Assembly (NCBI GenBank): GCA_013398015.1
Contig: VZRR01010916.1
Coordinates: 248,001-312,000, forward strand
Direction: 5' to 3'
Length of the DNA stretch: 64,000 nucleotides
From: Oreocharis arfaki
Lineage: Eukaryota > Chordata > Aves > Passeriformes > Paramythiidae
Every line of letters starts with the position of its first letter. Position 1 is the first letter of the stretch. The position numbers were made by a program, and so were the translations under genes. The notes under the pieces were generated by a model. That model was not told the DNA's origin, made no database searches, and was given only the letters and a program-made list of their open reading frames with translations. Below, in pieces: positions 25,201-40,200 of this stretch.

Positions 25201-28200
25201 TCTGATGCTGACTGATTTCCTCCCTAGCCAAAAGCTTGTTTTTAGAAGTTTGAGACAGTAAAATGACAATATCCAGATAAGAGAGAAACATTCCACAGCG
25301 TCTTTTTGCTTGTAATGTGTATGGAGGAAAAAATGGAAACCATTAGGTTCGTGCAGTTAAAAGGTGAATTTGAAATTAAATAGGAAAATTGTTCTTTGCA
25401 CCCCAGATGGGGACTCTGTGGTGCAGGGCTTATGTGAGGAATTATCTACTGAGTTCCACAGAAATGCTGAACTTTTTCTGTTAGGTGTATTTCTGTATTA
25501 TATGCAGGGACAAATGCTTTATCAAGAGTAATATTCTCCTTGATGTTCCCGTTGACAGCTGTAGGAGTGCTTTGAAGAAGAGATTTACTCCTGTGTGTAA
25601 ATATTTGCAGGGTGTAGGATCCGTTCATATGGTTTGTGACAGAAATTTCTTCTTTAAAGTTACATCAGCATTAACTTTCTGCATAATTTTCGTGTCAGAG
25701 AATGTAATTGACACAGTTACAGCCTTAAAATGCTGGAGGAAATAAGAATGTTTCACTGTGTCATCCAGTTTTAGATGTTTTGACTACGGCTAATGCCCAG
25801 CATCACTGGGATGGAAAGGAAGGAGGCCTTTAAACAGGTTTGGCATTTCAGGAGTGAGTTACGAAATAATTGTAAATTAATAATGATGCTCACTTTCTGC
25901 CCAGCATTTGCTTTCTGCTCCCAAGGGAGAGGTTTTCTCTTGCTCCAGAAGCCTCATTTGTTTGAGCCAAACAGCTGCAGTGGTGCTGTGACAGTGGGTG
26001 AGAGACTCCAATCAGTTTCAGGGCTTTGGGCACAGAATCCTGGCATCCTCCTGCCTCTCACTCTGTGTGGAGCCTGAAAGGAGAGCAGAGGGAGGGAGCA
26101 GTAATTAAACAACCCCTGAGGAGCACTTGGGGCTTGTCCTGGCACTCTGGACTGTGCAGTGCCCTGGAAGTGCCTGGAGCTGTTTTGGTGGCTGCCCCCG
26201 AGAGGGGCTCTGACACCGCAGGGACCCCTTGGGGGTTTCGTTTCTCTTTGGAAGGAAAGGCTCCTTGCCAGCTTCTAAAGCTGGGCCTTGGGCCTCCCTC
26301 TGATGGAAATCCTAGGGAAGTGATTTCTGTCTGATGGGACATGATTGGGGAAAATGTGCTCTAGAAAAGCTGAATTCTGATGGCTCCCAAATTATTCATT
26401 TCAACATTTACACCTAATAAATGTAGATAGAATTTCATTTTACTTGTCCATTATTGTTTCTTCATTGCTTGTTTTTGCTCTTCCCCTCCACTGGTAGTTT
26501 TCTTTTTGAACTTTATCTCAGCTTCTTTATGTTTTATGGGTTTTTTTCTCCCATTAATCATATACAGTATCTACTTTCAGTTTAATTCTCTATTTTCCAT
26601 CATTTTCATATCAGTCATATAAACTGTCTAGCTATTGAGGCTCTCACAGTCATCCAAAAATAGAATTATCTGAGGTGCCTTCTGAGAGCTCCAAGAGCTC
26701 CTGTAAATCTTAATGTGATTCCTGAAGTCTATGGTTTTTCCCATTGACTTGGGCCTAGAAATGTCTGTAAAAATCCCTGAGTGAGGGGGAAGATTTTAAC
26801 CATTCCCTCACAGCGCTTTGCTCTGCTTTGGGCACTGTTGTGAAATCGGTTCAAATAGAATAAAACAGTAGCAGAAGGAATAATAAAGTCCATACAGAAA
26901 TAATTGGAATAAGAGTTTTTGTCTAACCAGGTATATAACATTTATCTTCCGTGTCATCAGTTCAATCCAACTCTTCCCAACTAAATTTGCAGATGGAGCT
27001 GGCAGGTCACACCCTGGCAGGATCATTTCTTGTGGAGTTACAGAGGCTGCAGCAAACTCACAGCCAGAATAGAGCTGGATTATGCAAAGGAATAACTGAA
27101 GTGTTGGGTAGTTGAAGTTCTCCTAAACTTTTATAAGGATTTATTACAAGGTTTTCACTTAGAATTTTTTGACCTTGAGTTGTCTGAGTTTTTTGTTATT
27201 TTTGGTGATTGTTTTTTCCCCACTGCTTGGTTACCAGCAGCAGGCCAAGATAAAGTTTAGCCTTTGGGGATGATAACTGACAAGCTGAATAATTGCAAAA
27301 TGTGTTTTCCTTCTTAAATGGTATGACAGGATCATAGATGTACACACCAACTATGGAGTGATTTTCCTGGTTTCTGGGAAATTAGAAAGCAATCCAAATG
27401 TTAAAGATGCTTTGAGACCTTAGAGGCGATGATCCAGGAGCCTGTGGCTGAATGTCCAGGTTCTTCCCCCTTTGCCTGTGACCATTCTTGTGCTGTTCCG
27501 TGGATCTCCTGAACAAAGGAAAAGCTTTTTTATCCTTTTAATTCATTTTTTTCCTGGTTAGTTTCCAGGTGGCCTTGTGAACTGAGGTGGCTCATCAGGA
27601 GGTCAGAGAAGTGTCAGAGACAGCTCAAGGGAAGAGATGATATTGCACATTCCAAGATCATTTTTTTTTTTTCAGTTTCAGGCATGGAACATTTTCATGT
27701 TTTTGTTCTCTTTTAAATATATTTTCCAGTGGTTGACTGTAACTGGAGTATCTGTAAAGATCCTCCTTTGGAAATTCTGATTTTTTTGCATCGTGTTTGA
27801 TGTTCTGAAGCTGTTGGTGTGAGTTTGCAGCATCCTTAACTGGGTCTGTCTGACTGGGAATTAACCAAATAACTGGAGAGGCACTCAGGTGAATATTCTG
27901 GGTGAGTGCAAATGTGGGTGAGGTGATATGAAAGGAATGACCTGTTGTGACTGCTGGTGCTGTGCAGACCCTCAGCAGCAGTGGGGTTGGAGCTGTTTGC
28001 TGTCCACGGGCCCTGTCCCTGCCCTGGGACCCTTCCCCCACTCCGTTCCTCCTTGTGCTGGAATGTTCTCCTCGGCCCAGGGGAAATCCCCGCGTGTGCT
28101 GTGGCTCCCACATTCTCTTTGTGAATTACAGGCTGCAAAGAATGAACAAACACTCTGCTCATGACTTGCTGAACTGCTGTGGTGACCAGCGAGGGCTGTG

Positions 28201-31200
28201 CAATTATTCAGGTGCCCTGTGGCACTTGCTTTTTACACAGAGCAGATCCTTGCTGCTGGTGCTGCTCGTCAGATAAAGCCCAATCTGGAACGACAGTCGT
28301 GGCAGATTATTGGATATTATGTCTAAAAAAATTATCTGCCGTGCTGGCAGATGAGTGTTTGGCCTGTGAATTTCACACCCTCCGAGCTGGGCAGTTTAAT
28401 ATTTTATTACCCTGTTAATTTAAATGCCCTGAGCAGACAGCATCAGGAAAATAAACTAAAAATCTATTATTGTTTCTCACTTCTGAGCTCTGACTTGTCA
28501 AAGTGCTGCAAGCTGAATTGTTGTAGCTCGTTAACACATGCTCCAATTTCCCTTGTAATTAGCACTTTCTGCTTGCAGATTTTTCCTCCCATTTAGGTAG
28601 GAATGGCATCGAAAATGAGTTTTTACAGTCAAGAAGTTTTGCACTCTGTGAATGATGGAGTCCTGATAGTAAATAACAGAGGGAGCATGTCTTTTTCCTC
28701 AGAAGCTTTCAATAAAAGGGAAAGCAAGCAGTTGTGAAGAGGGCATAATATCCATAAGCAACATTATTTTTGAGAAGGTGTATCCTGCCCTGGGTATTTC
28801 AACATTAATGTTGCTCTGAACCTTTACAACCTGCAGAGTTCTTGGTCCCTTTGCTATGTCTGTGAAAGATTCACTGCCTGATGTGGGAGAGATGTGACTT
28901 CTTCGTGTGTGAAAAACACCAGCTATGAGAGAAAATAACTGAAAAGGATAAATTTAGGGGGCATGTTCTGCATCAGCAGTGTAACAGCTTATACAAGAAT
29001 CTGAATATTAAATGTATTTAGAGGAATATTTGGGCCATTTTAAATTCAGAGAAATTCTACATCATTGGGAGGTCTGGGAGCCATCAACTTGTGTCTTAGG
29101 GAATTAGGAAAATCATGCCTCAGTTTTATTCCTGATTGGGTAAGCAAGCTTCTTGGTGAGAACATTTAATTAGTGAGTGATGTATTCTAAAGAGCATTCA
29201 TTGCATTTTGATTCATTTTACAGCTCATTAATGGGTTGATTTTTAGCAAAAACATTTAGAAACAAATAACTTGGCAGTGTGCTATATTAAAAACTTTGTT
29301 TTCAACTTTTATGATCATGAGGTGAGAAATGATTTTCCTAAGAATTAGAAAAGCCTGTTATTTCTAATAAGGGAAGGAGGGAGAACGGATCAAGCTGGGT
29401 ACTTGGAAGAAATACCTAATTTATTTATTTATTTATTTAGAATTGTTTAATATATGTGCTAGAGGGATATTAAGCACTTGCTGTTGGGACACTGGACTTG
29501 GGGAAGAGAGGAGAGAGAGGCAGCTCGGGGCTGTCGCTGTGCCAGGCTGGGGCAGGTGCCCAGGGACAGGAGCTGCCCGTGCCCAGCTCCCGTGGGAGCA
29601 GCGTGGCCGAGCTCGGCCTCGTGCCCGGGGTTAGGCTGCTCCTCCCTTTGCATCACTTTTCCCAGGGGTTCTGTGCTTCGCTGCTCGTGTGCCACTAAGA
29701 CAACCTTGTGTTATTTTTTTCCTTTTTTCTGAAAAAAACAAAGAGGTCAGAGGTTTCTGAGCTTGGCTTTTGGCTGGGGAAGGGCAGCAGTGGAGATGCT
29801 GACTTCATCCACGGCCGGTTAATCATTTTCCTTTTTATTCCAGACCAGGACCCAAACCATCCTTTTAAAAACCTTGTTGTTTTTTTTCTGGAGAGCTCTT
29901 TACATGAAGGATTTTCCCTCCCTGGAATGGGAAGGTGTAATGATAGCCTAGGGTGGATGTACAAGCAGTTCCTGGAACACAGAACTTGATGTCTTGGTTA
30001 GTTTTAAAACCACAAAAGAAACCCTATTTTGAACCAGGTTGTTCCTAAACAGCTGCCACAGAGCTCAAAGACTGGACAAAGGCTCTCCAGGTTGTTTGGG
30101 AGGAAAACATGTTGGGTTTTTTGGGAGAAGATTTCTATAAAAAAGCTTCTTTAGCAGCAGAAACAACATATTAACCGTGTTATTCTAAAGTCTTTGGCGT
30201 GCAAAACATTTCATTTTTCATTACTGTTGTCACCGTTCACGTTTTCCATTATTTAAGGGGCTTATTGAAAAATTGATGGTATGTTGGTACCAGAGAGACA
30301 TCCTGTGGCTGCAGTGTTGATTTATGGCACATGGAACACACTTCAGTGCTTCAGTTTCCTGCTGGTGAGCGGCACTTTGTCACTGTCCCCAAAGAAAAAT
30401 GCTACCAGTGAAATCCCCCGTGCTGCCCCCAAGTTGAGTGATGCATACTTTGCCTTTGAAAATGATGATGAATTATTCACCTTTTATTGTGCTGGAGTGT
30501 GCACATGGTGATCAGAGTGTTGTTCATAATACAGGGTTTTTCACCATGGTCAGGGTTTAGTTGAATTATGGAGTTGAGTTGCACAGGAGCTTTATCTTTC
30601 TTTTTTTTTCCTCCTTTTTTTTAATTTCCTCTGCAGTGTCTGTGTGGATGAGCACAGATTTTACCCCACATTTCTCACCATATGTGGGGATCTCAACACC
30701 ATTCTTGGTCCTAAATATTGGGGTTTATTTCATGTTTGTTTAAAATTCTCCTTGAGAAAATAACTCAATTTTAAAAGACACCTTTTCCATGGAAATTCTT
30801 GAAAATCACACTTCCATGGTTTGAAAGTTTTATCCTTCAAACTCATTTTCTGGTGTGAGGAAATAGAGAGAGAGATTAAGTGAAAAATCTCCTGAAATAG
30901 CACAATGCTACAGATTTCCAGTCCAGGGCAGCTTTTTTCCAGGAGGTGTGGTGAGGACAGTGATTAACAGTGGGAATTTAAAACTCTACTTTGAGAGTAA
31001 ATTTTAGTTTAAAAATGAAATATTTTGGCACAGATATTTTCACTTTCTCTTGAAATGAAATGTGTTTAAATTGGAAGTTGAGAAAATGAAATTTGAAGTT
31101 TAAAATACTTTTTTTTTTTGGTGAAAAAATGTTTTTATTTTGTATTGGCTCAGTCATTCAAATGAATGAATTTTAAATGCCTTGTCCTGTGTTAGAACCC

Positions 31201-34200
31201 TCTCATAAACATGAGGAGGGGCTGTGAATCAGTCTCTTGCTTAACCTTTCATGAAAATCTAATTGAGTGCAAACAACTGCTTAAATAATTCAATGGCCTC
31301 AGTTATTCCTGGCTGGTGGAGTCCCCACCCGGAGCAGTGCAAATGTCTGGGTGTTGAGCAAAACTGAGGCTTTTCTCTATTTTTGTGGTGAAGAATATGA
31401 TTAAAATGACCTTTTGAAAAAGTGTATGGTGTGATTAAGAAGGAAAAAATATGAAATGTAAATTGTTTCTGCCAATTGGGTAAATAATTTGTGGCCCAGA
31501 GGTGAATATTCTTTTGCTTCTTCTCAAAGTGTGTAATGTTTTTGGTGATTTTGATAAATCTGATTGGGTTTTTTTGATTGCTTTCCATCTCTTTTGCTCT
31601 TGTTAAGGGACACTGTGCTTTTTATGGGGTTGTTTTTAACAGTTCGAGGGTGCTGCTCCAAATTGATCTGAAAGATTGGGATAATGGACATTAGATTTTA
31701 TTGGTTAGTTAGCCCAGGTATTTTCCCTCCTATTTTTGGAAGGAAACTCCATTTTCCTTTCACACCAATCCTTCCAGGCAGTTCTTCCTTGTCCCTTCAA
31801 TCTTTTATTCCCATTCCATCCCTCTGTTTCCTTTCTTCCTTCTGTTGTTTCCTTTCTGTTCACTTTTAACCTCAAAGGAATTTTGTTGTTGTTGCTGTTG
31901 TTGGCTTTTGTTTTGGGGTTTGTTTGGTTTTTTTTAAACTAAAGATGAAAATGGAATAAATTAGTGATCCTATGACCCCACATTGGTAACTGTTTGTAAA
32001 GTCTTCTTTTTCCCCAAAGTGAAGAGTTCCAATATTCCTGGAGCTCAGTTGCCTGTAGGATTCTGGGTTGTTTGGTACCAAGTTTTGGCAAAGCTTTTAG
32101 TTCAAGAACTGTCAAATCACTTTTGCTAATTCTCTGCTTTTCCCAACCATCTTAATCCTTGAAGAAATTTATTTAATAGGAACCTGTAATACCAAAAAAA
32201 GTGGGTGAAGTCTGGCCAGATCCGCTCTCCGGGGTTCCTTGGAAATAACAGGAGTTCAAGGCCTCTATGTTGAAGCAATGCCTTGGTTTTAATGACTGGA
32301 TATGTTTTAGGATTATCACTAATATAGAGACAGTCCCATCCTTTCATGCATTCATCCAGGTGATTCTCCTGGGACCAGAGGGAGAGGGATTGGAACAAAA
32401 ACTTCCAGCTGTAGGTAAGCAGCTGACTCAGCAAATATCCTGCTGGCAGCTTTTGAAAGGGAATGCAATACCTCTGGAATTAGAGCCATGATAAAAACAT
32501 CTGTGCCTTGAGATCATCAGAGGATTACTTGAGTGGAAAATATGATGTCCTCCAGCCTAACAGCTTAAAGTTGCAGAAGGGCCTGTCAGAGTGTATAGGT
32601 TGTTGGGGTTTTTAAAAACTTTTATATTTATTTTTACGGAAAGGAAGAGAGGAGGCAGCTGATGCAGGTGGAGGTTGAGTTGTTCTGTGGTACAAAACAA
32701 GCTGTGCTTGATTTCTTTGCAGACAGCCCAAATGGTGGGAAACATTTTGTAGCAGAAGAAGGGAAGTGCATTTCTTCTTGGCAGTCTGAATTTCAGGGTT
32801 TTCAGTAGATGCAGAGATTTTTAAAAAGCCTCTTTGCTTGTGCCACCTGTTACTCTTCTGGCGAGACACTAACATTGCAGAGCAGTGGGTAGAGCAGCAC
32901 TGGGAGTCTCTGTGGCATTTTCCACGTTGGTGGCTGGGATGAGAGCCCAGTTTTGTGCCAGTGGCTCCCTTCCAGTCCCAGTTGCTCCCTTTTATTCCCG
33001 GGTGGAGCAGAGCCCTGTTGGCTCTCCCAGAACCAAATTCTCCTGGAGGGAGCCCAGTCTGGAGTAGCTCAGCTCCTGTTGGCCACAGCCCCTGTTCCCA
33101 TCCCTGAAGTTTTGTGCTGCCTGCCTGTAGAACTTCTGTTTGACCCTTCAAACACGTTTCCAGCCCAATGGAGACACACTTGGATTTGAAGCAGTGCTTA
33201 TTCACAAAGAAAATCCTGGGAGCAAACACAGGAAGAGCTCTGCTTGGGAAAAGGCTTTTAGATCAATGGTGCTCCCTTGGGGAGCTCTGACTTTTTGCAC
33301 TGACAGTGGTGCCAATACTGTGATTTTTATTAAGAAAAACCTAATGGCTCTTCCCTTTCTCCCTTCCAACTACTTGAATATTTGAATAACAATGGAAAGT
33401 GCAGCTTCGTATCATTACATAGAACCAAGATGAAAAATAGCAAAGTTTGAAGAAGTGGGGTTATTTCAGTGTATTAGGGCAGATTTTTAAGAGGGTTACA
33501 GGATGTTTGGGTAAGTTGTGTTCACCCTGAAATACCTTTTGTCCAGTTATTGTGTAAATGTAGGGGAAACAAGACAGCTTGTGGTTTTACAGGTGCATGA
33601 GAACACAATGCAGTTGCAACTGATAGTTATTGTTAAATGGTTAGGGGTTGTTAAACTATCCAGTAAAGTCAGAGCTGTTTTACTCTGCTATCAGGTGCTG
33701 CTTAGGTCATTATCCTTCTTGTCCTGTACTGCTCTGGAGCATCCTTGGATATTTCTGGGTGTTTTGTTGTTTCCCCAAGCACTTTTGATTATTTCTGTGA
33801 CACCTTTTTTCTCTGCTGGGGAGGAATGATCCATTCATGACCCGAATCAGTGCTAAAATATTTAAGGAATGTTTTATGTAAAGAAATGAGCAGGACAAGA
33901 GCTAAAATAAGCCAGAGGATTTCTGTTAGACCTTCTGTCTTCTCAGCTAATTTCTACTTCACAACTCCCTGTGAGGAGATGATGGATCCTGCAGGGAGAG
34001 CACATCCCCAGCAACCTGATTGCTCCAAGTTAACTCCCCAAGTTTGATTGTGATTTCCAGCATTGGAACAACTTGCCTTAGGGTAAAATACATTAAACAA
34101 ATGTCTGGGTTTGCTTCCTGACCTGGGAGCCCCCTAATGTGGTTTTTGGCACTGTATAAAAGAAAGGAGCAAATGGAAAGGGGCAAAGCTTCTCCGTTGT

Positions 34201-37200
34201 GGGCACACACAGAAGGGTTTGGCCTTGGAGAGCAGCATGATGGAAGGAGGTGCTGAGAAAACAGCTCCCCCCATCCCCAAACTTCCAGAATGCTTCAAAA
34301 ACTGCTTAAAAAGAGGATGCTGGCATAGATGGATAGTAGAGCTAAACACTGAGCTCCAGGTTTTTATGGATCAGAGCTTACAGGTGTCTTTAAATTACAG
34401 AAAGGAATAAAGGGGAAAAGCCATCCCAGTAAACATCCTTCAGTGCATGGGAAGATGACAGATTCTTTCTAACAAGATTTTCTGCTCTCCTGGAGGAAGA
34501 CCATTTGTTAATAAACCATTTGAGAATCCATTTTTAAGGGATTTAATAAAATATACGCAGGCTGCCTTCCAGTGCAGGAGCTATTATTCCCTTGGGTAGG
34601 AGGAGTGACTGACTGGGGGCATTAATGGTTCCTTCCTGTGATTCCTGGCATTAGATCTTGCTCCCATTTGCACTTTTCCAACCCAAAGTGAAATAATTTT
34701 TTATGAGAAACCCACGCTTGGCTCCTGGCTCTTCTGAGGCATGTGTGTGTTCTATATTTTATTTATTTGTATTCAGTCAGCTCCATAATTCTTGTTGTTT
34801 TAGTGTCTGTCCATACCATGGGTCCTGTGTTTTTGTGGATACAAGGGAAGTTTCTGTATCTAGCGAACTCCATTAATGGCAGAGGTAATAGCTGTTGTGT
34901 GAATTAAATGAATTGCTCCATTCTTGCCAAAGATTTCATGAATAATTCCCATATTTCCATCAAAAAGCAGAGATTTTCTGTTGTGATGGTTGCTGTCAAT
35001 GAAACAAGAAACCTGAAGCTGTTGTGGTCCAAGAGAGACCTGCCTGGAGGGGCTGGGGAGCCCACACAGAGAAAAGATGTTTTCTTAAGAATTTGGATGG
35101 AGGTTTTCTCTTGCCATCTTTGCAGTTATGAGTATGAGTTTCACTTCTTCCAAATATGAAGGGAATACAGTGGAACTGAGGCTCTAAGGAATTTTTTTGA
35201 GGAATCTTGCCCTTCTGGCAAGAACATTTCATAGGGGTGTGTTAGTAGGATGAGAGGAGAGCAGAAAATCAGGGGCAAGTGACCCTTAGAAGGTGAAGCA
35301 TGGATGGTTTTATGAAAGTAAATGTGAAATTCAGCTCTACCCACATATCTGCTGTCTGTGTTCCCTCTCTGGCCTCCCCTTGGCACGCCTGGCAAGCAGC
35401 AGGCAGTGCCAGGAGCCAGCTCAGCAGGGATTGCTGAGCGGGGGCCCAGGCAGCCCCCAGTTCCACAGGAGGAGCAATGAAATCTGGGAAGTTAATGGTG
35501 TTACAGGCCCTGGCACATCCCAAATGGATGTACTTAGAGCTGTAATAGGTTTGATTCTTTGCTTTCCCAGAATTATCTCCACATCACATCCAAGAACTGA
35601 GGCCACAGTGGCAGGCTGGGATGGCAAGATGGACACTCATTGCTCAGTCACACTATTACAACCTTTGTAGAAAAAGAGATTACAGACAGGATGCTGCCAG
35701 GAAATGACAGAGCTGGGAGGGAAGGGGACAAACAGGAGCACAGACACATTTAGTAGAGATGATTTATTCTGCAGTTACAGCTGTGGGGGCGGAAACTGCT
35801 CCTACTACTCATCACTTACTCTCTGTGTACTTGCTTGCTAATGGTGTCACATCAGTAGTAAACCAAGAGTAATTCCCTGAGCAGAGGCTGGGACAAAGCA
35901 GGGAAAATGCAAAATAGCATAGGATTTGTCCCCTCTTGTAAGGAACCCATCCAAATTCTTAATGTCAGAGTGTGAGTTCAGATCTTTAATGCTGAGGATA
36001 TGAAAAATGCAAAGGGCCTTCTAATCAGTTTCCTATAGATTTTCAGCTGTGACAACAATTAGTGCTCATTAGTTCTGCTTCACAGTAGCACTTCAACTGT
36101 GTATTTGGACGTGGGACAGATTATTTTTGTAACAATTACCCATTGAGGATGCTGAGATCTTGGCTGGAGTGCACTGGAAACAAGTGGGCTGCAGTGAAGG
36201 GATGCTGTGGCTTTGGAGGAATGAACCAGGGCAAGTGCAGGTTCCAGATGGAGCAGTTTGTGTAGCCTGGAGCACAATATGGAAAAGTCTTCAGGAGGGG
36301 AGCTGAGGGAAGTGCAGACACCTTGGGAGCACAGTCCTTACTGCAGAATCTGTGAATTTAAACCTCTGTATATGAACCTCAGTAACTGCACTGGCTCAGT
36401 AACGCACTGAACATCACTGAACAAAAAAGGGTGAAATAAAGGATTTAATCCTGTCCATTGAACCAGATCTCCTTGGCTCACTCTGGAATGTGTTGCTTGC
36501 CTTGCCCTTGTCTCGAGGCAGTGCTGGGCAGCTGAAGGAGGGACTTGTTTGCTCCCTGACTTGATAAAATTCAGTGCAGAAGTTGATGCATTTGCTAAAT
36601 GACCTCCACCCAGCTGACTTCAGGCTCTGTGCTAATGTTAGACTTTGATTTTTATAATGCAACATTTTCACTATTTGCATTAAATGTGGGGCACGTTTGT
36701 TTGCTTGAGAGATTTGAACGTGTTCTGACTTGGAGTGAAATGTGCCCAGTTCAGGATCTGGTGGATGTGACAAAGCTGAGGGGCTCTTCAAGAAGCAGAG
36801 GAGGCTGATAAATCCTATATCAGTATTTCCTCCCCCAGCTTCTCTATGTGAATTTTCAAATATTGAAATGTTCTGGATATTTAAGGTATGAAGGCTTGTT
36901 TCAAAATAATTTGGAATTTGTTTCTGATCTTAATTATGGATCTCTTACTTGGTCATCAGAGAAACAGGTAACTTCCATTTTTCTTTGGATGATATTCCTC
37001 TGCTTTGAGGAATACCAGAAGATGCTCTTTAGTGGCCACGAAAGATCATGGATTTAGAGAGTTTTGCTTTGATAACTCAAAAATCTGCATTATTTCTAAT
37101 TAGCAGAATAAGTGACCCTCCTATTTGCCAAGTGCTGCACAGCTGAGGTTCTGTGCATGGTAGGGAAACTTGTGTTTACAAATACAAAAACTGAATTATA

Positions 37201-40200
37201 TAACTTTATTAAAAGAAGTGCCTTTGCTTTATTTGAGCAATTCAGGGAGTTGACATGGATTTTTCTGTTGGTTTGCAGATGCTGGACAAGTTAAAGGATC
37301 GTTGGATGCACACTGGCTTGTGGAGTAACCTGGAGGATGTTAAAACAGTCATTGCAGAGCCCCAGGGAGGGGCCAAGAGTGACTTTGATGAGCTGCTGAA
37401 AATCTACTATGATGCAATCAAAACTAAAGGAGAAAGAGGTACATTTTTCAAAACAGTTTGTACAGACTCTTCAAGTAAAATTCAAGGTCTAACATTTTGT
37501 TGTAGATATGCATTGCTCTTGCATAATTAATTGCCACTGTGTTATATAATGGAAAATTATTTTGCTGTTTTGTGATCAAAATCAGAATATTATTGATTGA
37601 AGTGTAGTTAATCTCATCCTCCTAACGAGTCTCTATTTTTATAGCCACTCACCTTTTCCAGCCAGTGTATTATACTATATAATATAGTTATAATTATAGC
37701 TCTTTAAAAGACATTGGTGAAAGTTTCTCCTGATGCTCAGCTTCTCCCTGGAATGATCTGTGTGTTCCTGGCCTGTTGCAGATGGAGCTCTCCTGATAGC
37801 TGTGTGCAGAGGGAAGGTCAGTGAGGGGCTGGATTTCTGTGATGAGAATGCCAGGGCAGTTGTGACCATTGGAATCCCCTTTCCAAACGTGAAGGACCTT
37901 CAGGTAGGACACCAGCTCAGAGCTGCACTTCGTTTTTATATCATATTTAAAACTCCAAATATGCACAAAATTCTGTTCCTCTGTGTGCACCCTTGAGCTT
38001 GTCTCAATGCTGTTTGAGTTCTTTGAGTTACCTTGCACAGGTAAGAGGAGGAGCAGCTTTAATTAAGGCAGGTTATTGCAGAAAACAGGTGCAAAGATAG
38101 ATTATTTAATTATGTTATTATTTTACACTATAGCTATGTGTGCCCCACTGCTTGCAGTATCTCACCTTTCTAATCCCCTGGCCTTCTTTAGTGTAATTAT
38201 GTGTCCCACTTCAGCACAGAGTGGAACTGGAACCCTTTTCCAAGCTTGTGCTGCTTTATTAGCTTGCAATTTTGAAGCATGAATTTATGACATAACATAA
38301 ACTCTTCCTGGATACTGAGGGCAGCACTATTTGGAATATTCAAACTTCGTGTAGCTTTAGGCAGAAACTTGTAAGTGCCTTGTAAAAATAGCCTTTGGAA
38401 ATGGCTCCAGTTAAATAAATCTGAAACTATTTGTGTTTTTCAGGAGGTGGTGAAAGCAGCATCCTCTTGCACTGCTGTGTAATTGCCCACCTCAACACTT
38501 CCTTCCTTTTGACTTGGGCAAGGCTTGTCTGACAGACAGATGATGTTCCATTAGAGCAGGCACTTCGTAGCTGAAAGGAAAAGAAAGCCAATAAATATAG
38601 AAAAGTATTTTTCTGGGCTTTCTGCTTACTGAAAAAAGGTTTATTGTTGGCTAGTTTGTAATACCACTTCTTCCTAGTGGTCTGTGCCACCGAGCTGCTG
38701 CCACTGCTCCCACTCACTGTCCCTGCTCTGTCCTCTGTGTTCCTTTGAGAGCTCTTGGGACCACTCTCTGAAGCCAAGAAACAAAGTGAAGGATCACAGA
38801 ATAAATAAATACCAGGAGCAGCTGGATTCTGGTTCTGACTAATGCCAAACCAAACAAGAAAATCGTAGGTTTGCACTTGAAAGGCCAAACAGAGTCAGCT
38901 TTGGTTTGAGAGATGTGTTCTGAGCTGAAGTGAACAAGCAAAGGCTTCTTTGTTGTCTGCAGCATGTGCCTAATTCCAGCCTTGCTGGGAAAAACCCACA
39001 TCCTACAAGGACCAGGGAGGTTGTGTTAGTGCAGCGTTCTTCCAGTGTTTGCAGAATTCCTTGGAGCACTTATTCAGCCACAACATTTTTTGTCCTTCTA
39101 AAATATAATGCACTGTACTGTAGTGTGAAACCATTCCCATTCAAAGGGTGCTCTGCACCCTTTCCAGAGTTAGAAGTGCTGGGTTTTAGGGGCATATGCT
39201 GACGTGGTATTTTGGAAATCCTTTGTCTGTTTTATGGCTGGAACTTCACAATTAGTGCCAAATGATTTCCTCAAAGTCAATGGGTTTGGGTTCTAAATGA
39301 TACAAAATTAGGTTGAAAAGAAGGTGTCATGGGTGAATTATCTTCACAGTGGATTATGTTTGGATTTTACCTTGAGTTCAACCAAATATTTCAAATAACA
39401 GAATCACAGGCAGTACAGCCCATTTCAAATAACTGTATTTTAAAAATCAAGAGTTCTGTTGAACTGGTTTTTTTAAAATTAGACTGAAGAAAACCCCTAA
39501 ATTTTTCAGTAGGGCTAGAAACAGTAGCTGCCAAATTGCAAGCAGCTCAAGGTTTGAGTGTGTCTGTTTGGAGATGGGAATGCCCAAAGCTCTGCAGTGA
39601 TCAATTCTGGATGAGAGAAGGGCAGGCACCAGTCTCTCAGCATGAGATTTGCAGAGCTGCTGCATGGCAGAGCTCCTTGCAGGATGCTGGAGGAAATGGG
39701 TTTTATTTTAAATGTCTTTATATTGAACAGGGTTTTGTTTTGCTCAAGGCTTTAGGTTTATCAGATCCCCAGAAATTCTGGATTAATGCCCATTTTTCTA
39801 ACCAGCTGAGTTGCAAGGAGGATGAAGTGGAGGAGGGTCACTCTGAAGAAGGTTATTAATACCTTTTTAGAAACAAGCAGAGATACAAAAGAAATTTGGA
39901 AGATGAAGCATCTTTTTCAGCTCAGGAAAGGACTTGGAATTCCCAAATGCAACAGTTAAAATTTTATAGGATAGTTACAACATTTACTGTTATGATACAG
40001 TTGGTTGGTGTTTCTTTGGATTTTGTAGGTGAAGCAGAAAACTGGGTAAACCCTGGAACTTTCGGAGAGGACCTTGAATTTTCAACAGACATAAAATTCA
40101 AAACAGTGACACAGGTCAGGTTGGATTTACACAGAAAATACTGCACACAGGTCCCTCTGTGGCTCTCACACAGCAAGAGGTGCTCAGTAGAGGTACCAGA

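Larger units (their letters stand above)
21007..37278 (+). other. BRIP1: BRIP1 intron 14 (16.3 kb)
   Basis: This intron separates FLPSYK from MLDKLKDRW, the junction read as SYKLLEKLKERW in human. I see no coding exon of a known gene in it. It holds a CR1-like 3' end (about 23926-23990), an (ATTT)n tract (29419-29440), a conserved-element-like stretch near 28270-28600, and a 205-codon open frame on the minus strand (32612-33229) that is probably chance. Confidence 0.85.

Noticed and set aside
27658..28162. 151- and 108-codon minus-strand frames in intron 14
   Set aside because: They overlap each other in different frames, and one ends in a translated T/A homopolymer; no family resemblance.
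38750..38800. 'ggatcacagaat' and similar strings (also near 39400 and 49715) as inverted CR1 ends
   Set aside because: Only about a dozen matching bases each, without the adjacent CR1 body; too weak to call.
38427..38888. 153-codon minus-strand frame in BRIP1 intron 16
   Set aside because: Composition is mixed with hydrophobic and Ser runs, no domain is seen, and overlapping frames of similar length occur on the same strand; consistent with chance.
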